Shown here: positions 1-8,317 of the stretch, one piece after another | Position numbering within the stretch: position 1 is the stretch's first letter | Layout of the letters: every line of letters begins with the position of its first letter | Source of the DNA: Oscillospiraceae bacterium | GTDB lineage: Bacteria; Bacillota; Clostridia; Oscillospirales; Ruminococcaceae | Direction of reading: 5' to 3' | Length of the DNA: 39,615 nt | NCBI GenBank assembly: GCA_030533325.1 | Contig: JAUNJJ010000023.1 | Span: forward strand, 1 to 39,615 | The notes under the pieces: generated by a model | What the model was told of the DNA's origin: nothing | Database searches by the model: none | Seen by the model: the letters and a program-made list of their open reading frames with translations, nothing else | Position numbers and translations under genes: made by a program

Positions 1-760
1 ATGTCATTACTACGTTTCCGTTGTCATTGGTTAAATGTTTCCATGGTTCTACATTGATTATATATGCAAGAAAATCGGTTCCGACATCCGCTTGTGTCAT
101 TGAAGAATACCATGGTTTTGGCGCCGGCGGTGTTCCCATAAAAAACCTTTCAAGTTCAGCCATTCTTCTGGAAGTTAAATTATATCCGCTGAACACAGCC
201 ATCCAGTTCGGATACTCCTGTCGGGCTTGTTCTTCTGAGTACTCACCCTGCAGATATTTTACCAGCGGCATCGGTATATATCCACAAGCCTTACAACCAT
301 CAGCTCTAACATTACCATGATTATAGGTTGCGCTTAAAAGTGCATCGAACTGATATTGATTCATTTCTAAACCATCAGTGTATTGAATCAAAACGTTCCT
401 GTAATATCCGTTAAGTTTATCTTTCAGCAATACAAGTGCATCTTCCTTGGTGATATAATGCCCACCATAATATTTCTTTTTAGCTGACTGTGCCTTCTGT
501 TCATCTGTTAATACCGGGTGGTTTGATGAAGTACATTTGCTTCCATATCCATATGTCCACTGACCATTATCATAAAAACACTGCGGATCAAATCCTTCAA
601 GTTTCTGAATAAACTGGATTGTACCATCATCAGCCCACAAATCTCTTGATGTTGTCGCGGAAACTACATTAATTTTACACGGAACATATAATAAAACTGA
701 TATGCAAAACAGAGTACCTAAAAATGCTGAAAAGATTTGTTTTTTTAATATATTTTTCAT
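1..760 (-). CDS. Secreted GH24-type lysozyme, 3' end cut by the window edge
   Basis: About 253 codons are visible before the reading frame leaves the window at base 1. The ATG at 758-760 is preceded by a strong GAGGGG ribosome site (771-780). Residues 1-35 form a signal peptide: a lysine-rich start, a hydrophobic stretch, and a probable cut after VVSA. The mature part opens with a phage-lysozyme-like fold: EGF at residue 55, FYDNG with Asp64, and WTYGYG with Thr69. These correspond to the Glu/Asp/Thr triad of T4-type GH24 enzymes, though the Asp-Thr spacing is one residue shorter. It should cut the glycan strands of peptidoglycan outside the membrane. A segment after the lysozyme domain continues off the window. 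Without the C-terminus I cannot say whether it carries a wall-binding or dockerin module. Family call is solid; physiological role (autolysin, predation, prophage remnant) is open. Confidence 0.8.
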   Translation of the reverse strand, partial: MKNILKKQIFSAFLGTLFCISVLLYVPCKINVVSATTSRDLWADDGTIQFIQKLEGFDPQCFYDNGQWTYGYGSKCTSSNHPVLTDEQKAQSAKKKYYGGHYITKEDALVLLKDKLNGYYRNVLIQYTDGLEMNQYQFDALLSATYNHGNVRADGCKACGYIPMPLVKYLQGEYSEEQARQEYPNWMAVFSGYNLTSRRMAELERFFMGTPPAPKPWYSSMTQADVGTDFLAYIINVEPWKHLTNDNGNVVMT

Positions 761-793
761 TAATAAATTTACCCCTCTCTATTACCATAGTTT

Positions 794-822
794 ATTATAA
801 TTTTTTCAAATTAACATCTGAA
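794..822 (-). promoter_or_regulatory. Probable sigma-A promoter of the lysozyme gene
   Basis: On the minus strand a TATAAT -10 box (bases 799 to 794) lies 17 bp from a partial -35 box, TTCAGA (822 to 817). Transcription would start near 788, giving a leader of under 30 nt to the ATG at 760. The -35 match is only moderate. Confidence 0.45.
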
Positions 823-929
823 CTAAATCACATCCCCCATTCCCCTTAAAATTTCATATGAAAATAAAATATTCTATGTCTTTTTCTTCACAATAATTTT
901 ACGACTTCTTCAAATCACCATAAAATAAC

Positions 930-973
930 TTACATATATGTTATGTTTATTTTATTGTATAACATATATGTAA
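930..973. promoter_or_regulatory. Twin palindromic operator (two ACATATATGT sites)
   Basis: The self-complementary 10-mer ACATATATGT occurs at 932-941 and 962-971, exactly 30 bp apart, about three helical turns. The flanks make the whole unit a perfect 15-bp inverted repeat: TTACATATATGTTAT at 930-944 and its complement at 959-973. It sits in the spacer between the divergent lysozyme and XRE-regulator genes. This is the expected layout for two dimers of a regulator bound on one face of the DNA. The neighbouring XRE protein is the obvious candidate, but that is inference. Confidence 0.55.
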
Positions 974-999
974 TATTGTCAATGAAAAAATAATAAAAA

Positions 1000-1008
1000 T
1001 GATATAAT
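1000..1008 (+). promoter_or_regulatory. Extended -10 promoter of the XRE regulator
   Basis: TGATATAAT (1000-1008) is a full extended -10 box, so a weak -35 is tolerable. The closest -35-like sequence, TTGTCA at 976-981, is 21 bp away, which is too far. The twin palindrome ends 27 bp upstream, so a bound regulator would lie over or above the -35 region. Confidence 0.5.
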
Positions 1009-1056
1009 TTATATTAACTACACAACATCAACCGTATATTATTGGAGATGATTTAC

Positions 1057-1377
1057 ATGGAACTGTACCGAATCAAAGATTTAAGAGAAGACAATGACCA
1101 GAAACAGTCGGAAATCTCACGGCTTTTGAATATTTCAGAGGGCCAGTACCGCAGGTATGAACAGCAGAAGAATATAGTTCCGCTCGACAGAGCAGTTATC
1201 CTTGCCAGACACTACAATGTAAGTCTCGACTATATTGCACGTCTGAGCAATGACAAAGGCGGACTTCACTGCAATAATCTTACTGACCAGGAAAGAGAAA
1301 TGATTGAAAACTGGAGAAGACTTTCTGAAAGACAGCGGCAGAGAATAATGGAAGAAATTACAGATTATATTTCATAA
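1057..1377 (+). CDS. XRE-family HTH transcriptional regulator, 106 aa
   Basis: A small cytoplasmic DNA-binding protein. Residues 1-62 form a Cro/CI-type helix-turn-helix: YRIKDLREDNDQKQSEISR, then LLNISEGQYRRYEQQ as the turn and recognition helix, then PLDRAVILARHYNVSLDYI. This is the classic order in XRE regulators. The tail has an acidic/basic helical segment (LTDQEREMIENWRRLSERQ) as in many Clostridial XRE proteins, probably for dimerisation. I place the start at the ATG at 1057 because GGAG at 1044-1047 lies nine bases upstream. The TTG at 1042 would coincide with that ribosome site. It probably binds the twin palindrome upstream and may control the divergent lysozyme gene. The partner and the signal are unknown. 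Confidence 0.85.
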   Translation: MELYRIKDLREDNDQKQSEISRLLNISEGQYRRYEQQKNIVPLDRAVILARHYNVSLDYIARLSNDKGGLHCNNLTDQEREMIENWRRLSERQRQRIMEEITDYIS

Positions 1378-1547
1378 TTCTGTACAGTCATTTTTTCTGC
1401 ATGTACTGTTCTGAATCAAACATTTAACTAAGTATAACATCACGAACAGAATTTCATAACCCCTTTTTATCATCTATTTATCCACTTTTTTTGTTTACCG
1501 GTGCCGATATGCACTGTGACCGCAGAAAACGTATGTCAAAGGAAAAT

Positions 1548-1588
1548 AAAAAAGGCAGCTGACCCTGCTGGCGTCAGCTGCCTTTTTT
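1548..1588. terminator. Bidirectional intrinsic terminator
   Basis: AAAAAAGGCAGCTGAC (1548-1563) pairs perfectly with GTCAGCTGCCTTTTTT (1573-1588) around a nine-base loop. A-rich and T-rich flanks let it work on both strands. It separates the convergent XRE gene and the STAND ATPase gene, whose stop codon overlaps the T-run. Confidence 0.9.
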
Positions 1589-4154
1589 ATTCACTTCTGA
1601 TTTTTTCAATTCTCTCATTCAGCAGCGAAACCATATTGCTGTAGCACGGAACTTTTTCTATTATTTCCGCAACACCTGAATACTGCTTCTCCGCCAGACC
1701 TTTATAGCCTGCCTGTTCATATAATTTTCCGAGCAATATCTCAAGATTTACTGTCCTTGTATTGAGTTCTGATCTGTAAAAATGTCTTCGGTTATTTAAA
1801 GCGGCTGTTAATGCTTCTATTGCATCATCAAAAAGGTTCTGTGATTCAAGAAGTTCAGCCCTGACATAATCTATGTAATAATGAAGACTTTCAAGCCCTG
1901 TCCTGACGTACTCCTCTTCTGCTCTGGCAATATACATTTCGGCTTCCTGATACTCTTTTCTGATAACAGATACCTGTGCCAGCCCGCAGTAAGCAAAAAC
2001 ACAGTTCACCTGAGTATAATCATATTTATCCTCTATCAGCCTCCTGATTCTTATTATTTCTCTGTTTAAAAATTCAAATTCGGAAATATATTTTTCATCA
2101 TGACTTTGCTGATAGCATGTGATATATGTATCTGTCATAACTATATAAATATCGGAAATATACAGAAGTGTATAACTGTCCTGATTTTCAAGTGATTTGA
2201 TAATATCAAGACTCTTTTTAATAATTTCAAGACTTTTATCAAAATTTCTGTATTTTTCACCGCAGCCTGTTCTGCAAAGCATTCTGGCAGTCCTGAAATT
2301 ATTTTCACCATACTCTGACAAATAAAGTTTATAGAGTTTATTGCTTATCTCCAGTGCTATATCATTACGATCAGCATTTGAAAATATAAGTTCCATCCAT
2401 TCATAGAATTCCTGTAAATCAATGGATGGTTCAGGGAAAAGCATGTATAAATGATAAACATATTCATATATATATTCTTTTCTCGCAATATCAAAATAAA
2501 AGAAATCATGCGTAAAATCGCCCGTAATATTTTTTATAAATACACCGCAGTTCTTTATATCAGGTCTGAAAACAGCACCAACCGTTTCCTTCACCAGAGT
2601 ATGCATTGAAACCATACCGTCAAGTTCTGTTACCCAGGATTTTCTGATAAGGGAGTTAATCGGATTGTAGTTATCAATACCGCACAGTCTCTTAAACTCT
2701 TCTGTATTCATCCCTTTTTTAGGCAGAAGATAAAGACACTTCAGCACATAAATCTCCTCTTCATTAAGACTGGCTGTATTGAAAATTTCAAGAATATGTC
2801 CTGTCATGTTTTCTTCTTTTATGTTTCTGAACGTACTGAAACCTTCTTTAAGACTGCCGCCCATATTATTTTCCAGAAGTTTATACATTTTTTCTGATGA
2901 AATACGGCTCGCCTTCATCTGTCTGGCAGCCAGTTCAATCGCCATTGGATGTCCCGAAAAATAATCTATAATCTTCTCTGTATAAACATCTGTTTCAGCC
3001 TTGGAACTATAATATGCGGAAAATATTTTTCTGCATTCAGAAACACTAGTTATCCTGTCAACTATTATGGTCTGATCCGGATAATCTTCATTAAATGCGT
3101 ATCTTGTTGTTACAATTATATCACACGGCATTTTACAGAAATCAAGAAGTTTCTCATCATAACAGTCTGCATTATCTATAATAACAAGCGTCCGCTCGTT
3201 AATACAGTATCTGAACTGTATTAATTTTCTCCTGTAAAATTCTTCTGTACTTTCATATCCTCCGTTTCCATCAGGAAGTCTTTCCGATATGAACGGCGGT
3301 GTAATCATAAAAATACTGTTATCAGTAAACAAATCCGTAAAATTACTGTTATATTCTGCAAATATTACTGTATCATATTTCTCTCTGTGCCTTACGGCAA
3401 ACTGCTTGGCACACTCAGTCTTGCCTATTCCGCCCATTCCCTGCAGAAACACACAGTGTCTGTCTGAAATTTTTTCATCAATAAGTTTCAGAACATCTTC
3501 TCTGCCTGCAAAAATATCCTTTGGAGAAACAATATGAGGCTCAAGAGCTGCCGCACTGTTATCAGGAATACTACTGTAAATAAAATTAAGGAGATGAATC
3601 TGGTCTTTTCCGTATAAAGACCAGAATATGAGCATCATTACTGCATCAGTACAATGCTCTTCCCGGAATGAATGGTCAATATATCTGCAAAGTTTTGCCG
3701 GCATCTCCTGTCTGTCGGATTCATATTCACAAAGTTGTAAAATTTTATTTTTCAGCTGTTTATAATCTTCAATATAACTATCCGTATTGTCAGTTATCTG
3801 CAGATATATTTTTTTATCTGATAAAAGATCAGCCCATTCTCTGAGTGTTGAAACGCTCTGACGTATTTTATAACCTGTTTTTCTGTATGTATATATATTT
3901 CCGTTCATAAATGAAGACAGTTTATTTTCCGCGGCACATGAATATGATTCGGAAAAACTGATGTATCCTGATTTCTTCAGCGGTTCAAACACCTTATTTA
4001 CAAAATGAAGATGCGTCTCATTAGGACAGATAAGATTTTTTAACAAATTAAGAGTTATACGATTTTCATAATCTATATAATAAGATTTTCTTCCCACAAA
4101 TTTCACCTGCGTATTCACAAATATTTTCTGTCTCCGGAATATCCCTTGTTTCAC
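1587..4154 (-). CDS. STAND-class NB-ARC ATPase with C-terminal TPR-like repeats, 855 aa
   Basis: Residues 1-200 match no family I recognise and would be the effector or adaptor part. Residues 210-410 form the NB-ARC core: Walker A GMGGIGKT (239-246), Walker B TLVIIDNAD (322-330), sensor-like IIVTTR (346-351) and the GxP motif GHP (401-403). A winged-helix region follows. From about 540 to the end there are helical repeats with TPR-like spacing, probably the sensor. STAND proteins oligomerise when the sensor binds a trigger. In bacteria they act as transcription regulators or as anti-phage proteins. No signal peptide or membrane helix is seen, so it should be cytoplasmic. The start is GTG at 4154, with AAAGGA upstream; the next in-frame ATG lies past residue 80. 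It is a single-gene unit. Architecture is well supported; function is not. Confidence 0.8.
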   Translation of the reverse strand: MKQGIFRRQKIFVNTQVKFVGRKSYYIDYENRITLNLLKNLICPNETHLHFVNKVFEPLKKSGYISFSESYSCAAENKLSSFMNGNIYTYRKTGYKIRQSVSTLREWADLLSDKKIYLQITDNTDSYIEDYKQLKNKILQLCEYESDRQEMPAKLCRYIDHSFREEHCTDAVMMLIFWSLYGKDQIHLLNFIYSSIPDNSAAALEPHIVSPKDIFAGREDVLKLIDEKISDRHCVFLQGMGGIGKTECAKQFAVRHREKYDTVIFAEYNSNFTDLFTDNSIFMITPPFISERLPDGNGGYESTEEFYRRKLIQFRYCINERTLVIIDNADCYDEKLLDFCKMPCDIIVTTRYAFNEDYPDQTIIVDRITSVSECRKIFSAYYSSKAETDVYTEKIIDYFSGHPMAIELAARQMKASRISSEKMYKLLENNMGGSLKEGFSTFRNIKEENMTGHILEIFNTASLNEEEIYVLKCLYLLPKKGMNTEEFKRLCGIDNYNPINSLIRKSWVTELDGMVSMHTLVKETVGAVFRPDIKNCGVFIKNITGDFTHDFFYFDIARKEYIYEYVYHLYMLFPEPSIDLQEFYEWMELIFSNADRNDIALEISNKLYKLYLSEYGENNFRTARMLCRTGCGEKYRNFDKSLEIIKKSLDIIKSLENQDSYTLLYISDIYIVMTDTYITCYQQSHDEKYISEFEFLNREIIRIRRLIEDKYDYTQVNCVFAYCGLAQVSVIRKEYQEAEMYIARAEEEYVRTGLESLHYYIDYVRAELLESQNLFDDAIEALTAALNNRRHFYRSELNTRTVNLEILLGKLYEQAGYKGLAEKQYSGVAEIIEKVPCYSNMVSLLNERIEKIRSE

Positions 4155-4175
4155 AGGAATTTATCCTTTACAATT

Positions 4176-4205
4176 ATATTAGCATATACATCACATTTTT
4201 GTCAA
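4176..4205 (-). promoter_or_regulatory. Promoter of the STAND ATPase gene
   Basis: On the minus strand a perfect TTGACA (4205 to 4200), an 18-bp spacer and TAATAT (4181 to 4176) preceded by TGC. This gives a leader of about 15-20 nt before the GTG start. Confidence 0.6.
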
Positions 4206-4341
4206 TGAATACAATTTTTCGACAGTATGATATGAGGATAAGAAGACAGGATATCACTTATTCGCATGAAAATAAAAAATAACAGTTTTGCGTCAGATTT
4301 TATAACAGATGCTGTCAATACTTATGAGAGGAGGAAAATAG

Positions 4342-4899
4342 TTGGACGATAAAACAATTATACAGCATTACTGGGACAGAGAAGAACGTGCTATCAGTGA
4401 AACTGCTGATAAATACGGTGTATTCTGTTACAGTATTGCTGAAGATATTCTGAACAACAGAGAAGATGCAAACGAGTGTGTAAATGATACATATCTGAAA
4501 ATGTGGAATGCGATTCCGCCAAAGTGGCCAAAGGTGTTTCCGGCATTTATCGGCAGAATTGTAAGGAATCTGTCCTATAACCGGTATGTGATGACAAAAA
4601 CGCTGAAAAGAGGCGGAGGACAGATTGAGATTGTTCTTGATGAACTTGAAGAATGTATTCCTGATAATTCACTGGATATTGAAACTGACGTAAATGAACT
4701 TAAGGAAGCCATTGAAGCCTTTATTGATACTCTTTCAGAAAGAAACAGAAAAATATTTGTAAGAAGGTACTGGCTTACAGAGAATGTAGGATACATTGCG
4801 AAAAAAATGAATATGTCTGAAAACAGTGTATCTGCAGCATTAAAACGTATGCGCAAAAAACTGCAGGTATACCTTGCTGAAAGGGGATTTAACATATGA
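4342..4899 (+). CDS. ECF-family RNA polymerase sigma factor (first pair), 185 aa
   Basis: Region 2 is recognisable at residues 10-85 (DKYGVFCYSIAEDIL, then DANECVNDTYLKMWNAIPP, then FPAFIGRIVRNLSYNRY). Region 4 is at 125-180 (FIDTLSERNRKIFVRRYW, then VGYIAKKMNMSENSVSAAL). This is the usual size and two-domain plan of ECF sigma factors. The start is TTG at 4342, seven bases after GAGAGGAGG; no better ATG exists in frame. Its TGA overlaps the ATG of the large membrane protein downstream (ATGA), so the two are translationally coupled as a sigma/anti-sigma pair. It is clearly paralogous to the sigma factor at 9692: both share the DKxII start, the DECxNDTYLK block and the LKRGG linker. Regulon unknown. 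I see no clear promoter in the 140 bp upstream. Confidence 0.92.
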   Translation: MDDKTIIQHYWDREERAISETADKYGVFCYSIAEDILNNREDANECVNDTYLKMWNAIPPKWPKVFPAFIGRIVRNLSYNRYVMTKTLKRGGGQIEIVLDELEECIPDNSLDIETDVNELKEAIEAFIDTLSERNRKIFVRRYWLTENVGYIAKKMNMSENSVSAALKRMRKKLQVYLAERGFNI

Positions 4900-7800
4900 C
4901 AAAAGATAATCTTTATACAGCAATTGGTAAGATAAATGACAGGTACCTCAAAGATGTACTGAAAGAGGAATCAGAATCATTTCAAAATACACATTCGTAT
5001 GATCTTTCTGTGGATTGTGAAAGGACGATTGTAATGGATGTTGTAAGAAAAAAGAAAAAGAGAAAAAATGTATTTATTATAGCCGCGGTGCTTATGCTTA
5101 CAGCGGCAGCTGCTGCCGCTGTAATGGCAGGTATAAGAAACAACAATGAAGAACCGGATCAGGATATTGCTGTAAAATATTTTACTCAGAAGGAAATCGA
5201 ACTGCCGGAACATCTTCTTAAGGCAGAAAACGGTTTTACAACTGACAGCGCCTTGTACCTTCAGTGTTTCTATGAAGCTGAAAGAATAAATTCTGTTTTC
5301 AGTATACTGGAAGAGAACGGAAGTATGAATGATTTGATATTAAACACTGAAATATATTATCTGTCAGATCTCATGGTTTCCAAAGACCGGATTTATACTG
5401 CTGAAAGAGATAAAAAAGGCAGTATGAAAATCAAAGTATATGACAAAAGCACAGGACTGGTTTCAGCCGAAAAATCACCTGGTAATATAAATTTAACAGG
5501 AATGCATTTAAATCAAAATCAGGAGCTTGAACTGTTTACAGAAGAGTACAGAGAAGACGGAATTCTGCATACATTACACAGCCGGATAAGTACAGATACA
5601 CTTGAAGAAAAATCGGTCTCTGATATTTCTGAATTTATTGACTCCAGTCTCTCTGTTAATCATTCAGCTGTGGTAACAGATTATGGCTACTATATTATTT
5701 CAGAAAAGATAAACTCCGGCGAAATAACTGCTGTTTACAGGTTTGACAATGATGACAGTTTAGTTTACACTTATGATGATTTTGGGTTTACAGACAAAAC
5801 TGTTGTATCTGCATTTGCAATGAAAAACGGGAATCTGTGTTTTGCCTCAACTGATGATTATTATTCATTTGATATTGATGAAACTGATATGTTAAGCGGG
5901 GAGACTGTCAGCTACTATCATCTGACTTCAGATGAAAAAATTACTTCATTCAAAAATATTACCACAGAAAAATACGACTTCATATATGAAACAGAAGGCG
6001 GATACTACGGATTTGTGGCGGACTGCGAACTTTCAGAATCAGTTTATGAGAAAAACAAATCCGGAAAAACACTTGAAGCTGCCGGCCCTGATAACGAACT
6101 TATTTTCTTTAGTCAGTCGGATTCAAGCGGTTACTATGTACAGATTCTGAATGAAGACGGAAGCCTCTCTGAAAGTAAATATCCTCTTTTTTCAGACGAT
6201 GAAATAACCGACCTGCCAAGGTCATCAGTTTGCGTTTCTGATAACGGAACATTTTACTGCATTGCAGTTAATGAAGATGAAGAAATGTACCATATAGTAC
6301 AAACCAGTACTGACGGAACAACAGAAAAAACAGAAATAGAAATTCCTGAAAACTTTAAAGGATTAAGATTTGGTCTTGTAGACCCGTTAATATATCTAAA
6401 CGGAAATTTCTACACCATAGTATATTATGAAGACAGCAACCGTATATGTGAATTAAGCTGTGAAGGTAAAATTCTCTCTCTGTCCGGTGAGGATGATGAT
6501 GTAAGTTATATCAGTGATATCGTTAAAACAAATGATAACAGAATTTTAGTCGGGTATTTTGAAAAAGGAAATATTTCCTGTATAATGAACACATCTTACT
6601 ATGAACCCGGGAAAAAAGTTTCAGAAGGTAAAGCTGATCTCCCGCCGTCGATTAAGCTTTACAGCGGTTTTGACGATTATATATACCTTTATTCAAACCT
6701 TGACGGTATATACGGATATACAGTTGAAAACAGTGCTGTGGAAATTATAAACTGGCTTGATGCAGACTGGTACGGATTTAATCCGGAATCCGATATAAAC
6801 AATGTTTTCTTTGATCGCGGCGGTGCAGTATACAACAATCTTAACGGACTTGTAAAATACGAACCCTCAGATGTTTCAGAAGAAAAAACAATTATATCCG
6901 TAGCTGTTGACAGCGATGATATTACTTTTAAAGACGCAATTGTTGACTTTAACCGGAATAACGAAGATTACAGAATAAAACTCATAAACTATAAAAACTT
7001 CAGCGGCAGTTCAGAAAACGGAATGCTGTCTCATGACACGCTTACAGCAGACATTGCTGCCGGTAAAATCCCTGATTTGATTATCACTGACAACAACGGT
7101 GAACTGCAGAAATATCAGGCAATGGGAATCCTTGATGATCTGCGTCCGTATATCGACAGGGACAGTGAAATATCATACGAAGATTATTTTGCAAATGTAT
7201 TTGATTCATTTTCTGATGGAGATAAAATGTATCAGCTTTGTGTAAACTTCGGAATATCCGGTATAGCCGGAAGCAAAACCGTTCTTGGAGAAGAAAGATA
7301 CTGGACGAGGGATGAATTTCTTGATTTTGCCGAAGGAAAAAAAGATGTATTCTTTAATCTGAGTACTGATTCTCTAAAGGATGAACTTATCTCATGCTCA
7401 GATTTTATAAATTTTAGTAACTATACATGCACTATTGACACACTAAGCTTTGCGGGATTACTGAATTTCATAAAAGATCAGGGACTTACCGAACAGGAGA
7501 TTGCTGAACGGTATAAAGAAAATACGGACAGCTGCTATGCAAGAAGATTTGTTGACGGCAGTTGTCTGGCAGAGAATATAGAAATAAATGGAATTACAGA
7601 TTTTGATTTCTTTGAAAAGGCATACTTTGAAGATGGTGCTTCATTTATCGGCAGTCCCGTAAAAAACAATGGTGCTCCCCTGATAAATGCAGGAATGGTT
7701 ATTGGAATAACGAAAAAATCACAAAACCATGAGATTGCATGGGAATTTGCCCGGAGGTTTATTATGGATGACTATCAGAACAGCTTTACAATGGGGCAGA

Positions 7801-8114
7801 TGTCACAGACATTTCCTGTAAAACTTTCTTCATTTGAAAATTTAGTTTCGAAAGCAGAAAAAGGAAAGTACAGCATCTCAACAGACTTTTACGACGGCAG
7901 ACTAAGGAACACCGGTGCTCTCAGCAAAGAAAACGCTGAACGTCTTGAAGGTTTCCTGAAAAGTGCATCAGGTGTCTCCTACGCTGACAGCCGAATCAAA
8001 AGTATAATATATGATGAAACAGACCGTTTCCTTGCAGAAGAACAAAATGCTGAAGAAACGGCTGAGAACATAAAGAAAAAGGTGAAGCTGTATCTGGATG
8101 AAATTAAGAAGTAA
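4896..8114 (+). CDS. Anti-sigma factor fused to a beta-propeller-like and a solute-binding-protein domain, 1072 aa
   Basis: Residues 1-55 are cytoplasmic and contain IGKINDRYLKD, which resembles IPDRFLDE in the second anti-sigma of this window and is the likely sigma-binding segment. KKKKRK then precedes one membrane helix (about 59-80). Residues 90-655 are extracellular, with repeated beta-strand units rich in Y/D/G (NGNLCFASTDDYYSF, NGTFYCIAVNEDEEMYHIV), consistent with a beta-propeller. From about 663 on the protein resembles an ABC-transporter family 1 solute-binding protein: an IISVAVD strand, TADIAAGKIPDLIITD, LDDLRPYIDRD, DGDKMYQLCVNFGISG, WTRDEFLDFA, and the late NAGMVIGITKKSQNHEIAWEFA. 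I infer that ligand binding outside alters sigma release inside. Alternatively the domain may bind protein or wall material. It is ATGA-coupled to the sigma gene. No transporter permeases are nearby. Confidence 0.75.
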   Translation: MTKDNLYTAIGKINDRYLKDVLKEESESFQNTHSYDLSVDCERTIVMDVVRKKKKRKNVFIIAAVLMLTAAAAAAVMAGIRNNNEEPDQDIAVKYFTQKEIELPEHLLKAENGFTTDSALYLQCFYEAERINSVFSILEENGSMNDLILNTEIYYLSDLMVSKDRIYTAERDKKGSMKIKVYDKSTGLVSAEKSPGNINLTGMHLNQNQELELFTEEYREDGILHTLHSRISTDTLEEKSVSDISEFIDSSLSVNHSAVVTDYGYYIISEKINSGEITAVYRFDNDDSLVYTYDDFGFTDKTVVSAFAMKNGNLCFASTDDYYSFDIDETDMLSGETVSYYHLTSDEKITSFKNITTEKYDFIYETEGGYYGFVADCELSESVYEKNKSGKTLEAAGPDNELIFFSQSDSSGYYVQILNEDGSLSESKYPLFSDDEITDLPRSSVCVSDNGTFYCIAVNEDEEMYHIVQTSTDGTTEKTEIEIPENFKGLRFGLVDPLIYLNGNFYTIVYYEDSNRICELSCEGKILSLSGEDDDVSYISDIVKTNDNRILVGYFEKGNISCIMNTSYYEPGKKVSEGKADLPPSIKLYSGFDDYIYLYSNLDGIYGYTVENSAVEIINWLDADWYGFNPESDINNVFFDRGGAVYNNLNGLVKYEPSDVSEEKTIISVAVDSDDITFKDAIVDFNRNNEDYRIKLINYKNFSGSSENGMLSHDTLTADIAAGKIPDLIITDNNGELQKYQAMGILDDLRPYIDRDSEISYEDYFANVFDSFSDGDKMYQLCVNFGISGIAGSKTVLGEERYWTRDEFLDFAEGKKDVFFNLSTDSLKDELISCSDFINFSNYTCTIDTLSFAGLLNFIKDQGLTEQEIAERYKENTDSCYARRFVDGSCLAENIEINGITDFDFFEKAYFEDGASFIGSPVKNNGAPLINAGMVIGITKKSQNHEIAWEFARRFIMDDYQNSFTMGQMSQTFPVKLSSFENLVSKAEKGKYSISTDFYDGRLRNTGALSKENAERLEGFLKSASGVSYADSRIKSIIYDETDRFLAEEQNAEETAENIKKKVKLYLDEIKK

Positions 8115-8118
8115 TTTC

Positions 8119-8247
8119 GGCTCTTCTGCGCCTTCGGTCTATGAATATACCCCTCCTGACAGAACCTGAAAAAATGCCGGCTGACTGCAGCCGATAGTGA
8201 AAAACTCAGGAACAACCAGAAAATATTGCCATTAGAAAGTGTTTTTT
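8119..8247. repeat. Intergenic repeat element, copy A
   Basis: 129 bp that align from end to end with 9242-9381 (copy B), starting GGCTCTTCTGC and ending in a T-run. Shared blocks are CCTTCGG, ATGAATAT, GACAGAACCTGAAAAA, CCGGCT, GCCGAT and AACAACC. Copy A lacks an 11-base stretch found in B. It can fold: CCTGA (8165-8169) with TCAGG (8206-8210) closes an inner GGCTG/CAGCC hairpin (8179-8192). It starts four bases after the anti-sigma stop codon. It may be a 3'-UTR RNA or a small dispersed element. Confidence 0.7.
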
Positions 8248-8282
8248 CCATCATTGACTTTAAATGATGGATGTGTTACACT
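8248..8282 (+). promoter_or_regulatory. Promoter with overlapping palindromic operator, for the JAMM-like gene pair
   Basis: TTGACT (8254-8259), a 17-bp spacer and TACACT (8277-8282) form a good sigma-A promoter. A perfect 8-bp inverted repeat, CCATCATT (8248-8255) and AATGATGG (8263-8270), straddles the -35 box. A protein bound there would block polymerase, which suggests repression and perhaps autoregulation. Confidence 0.6.
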
Positions 8283-8317
8283 ATATATGAAGTAATTAAT
8301 ATGGAGATATAGGAACT

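Noticed and set aside
4260-4341. ECF promoter before the first sigma gene
   Set aside because: AACAG and CGTC/TGTC words occur, but none has the 16-17 bp spacing; calling one would be guesswork.
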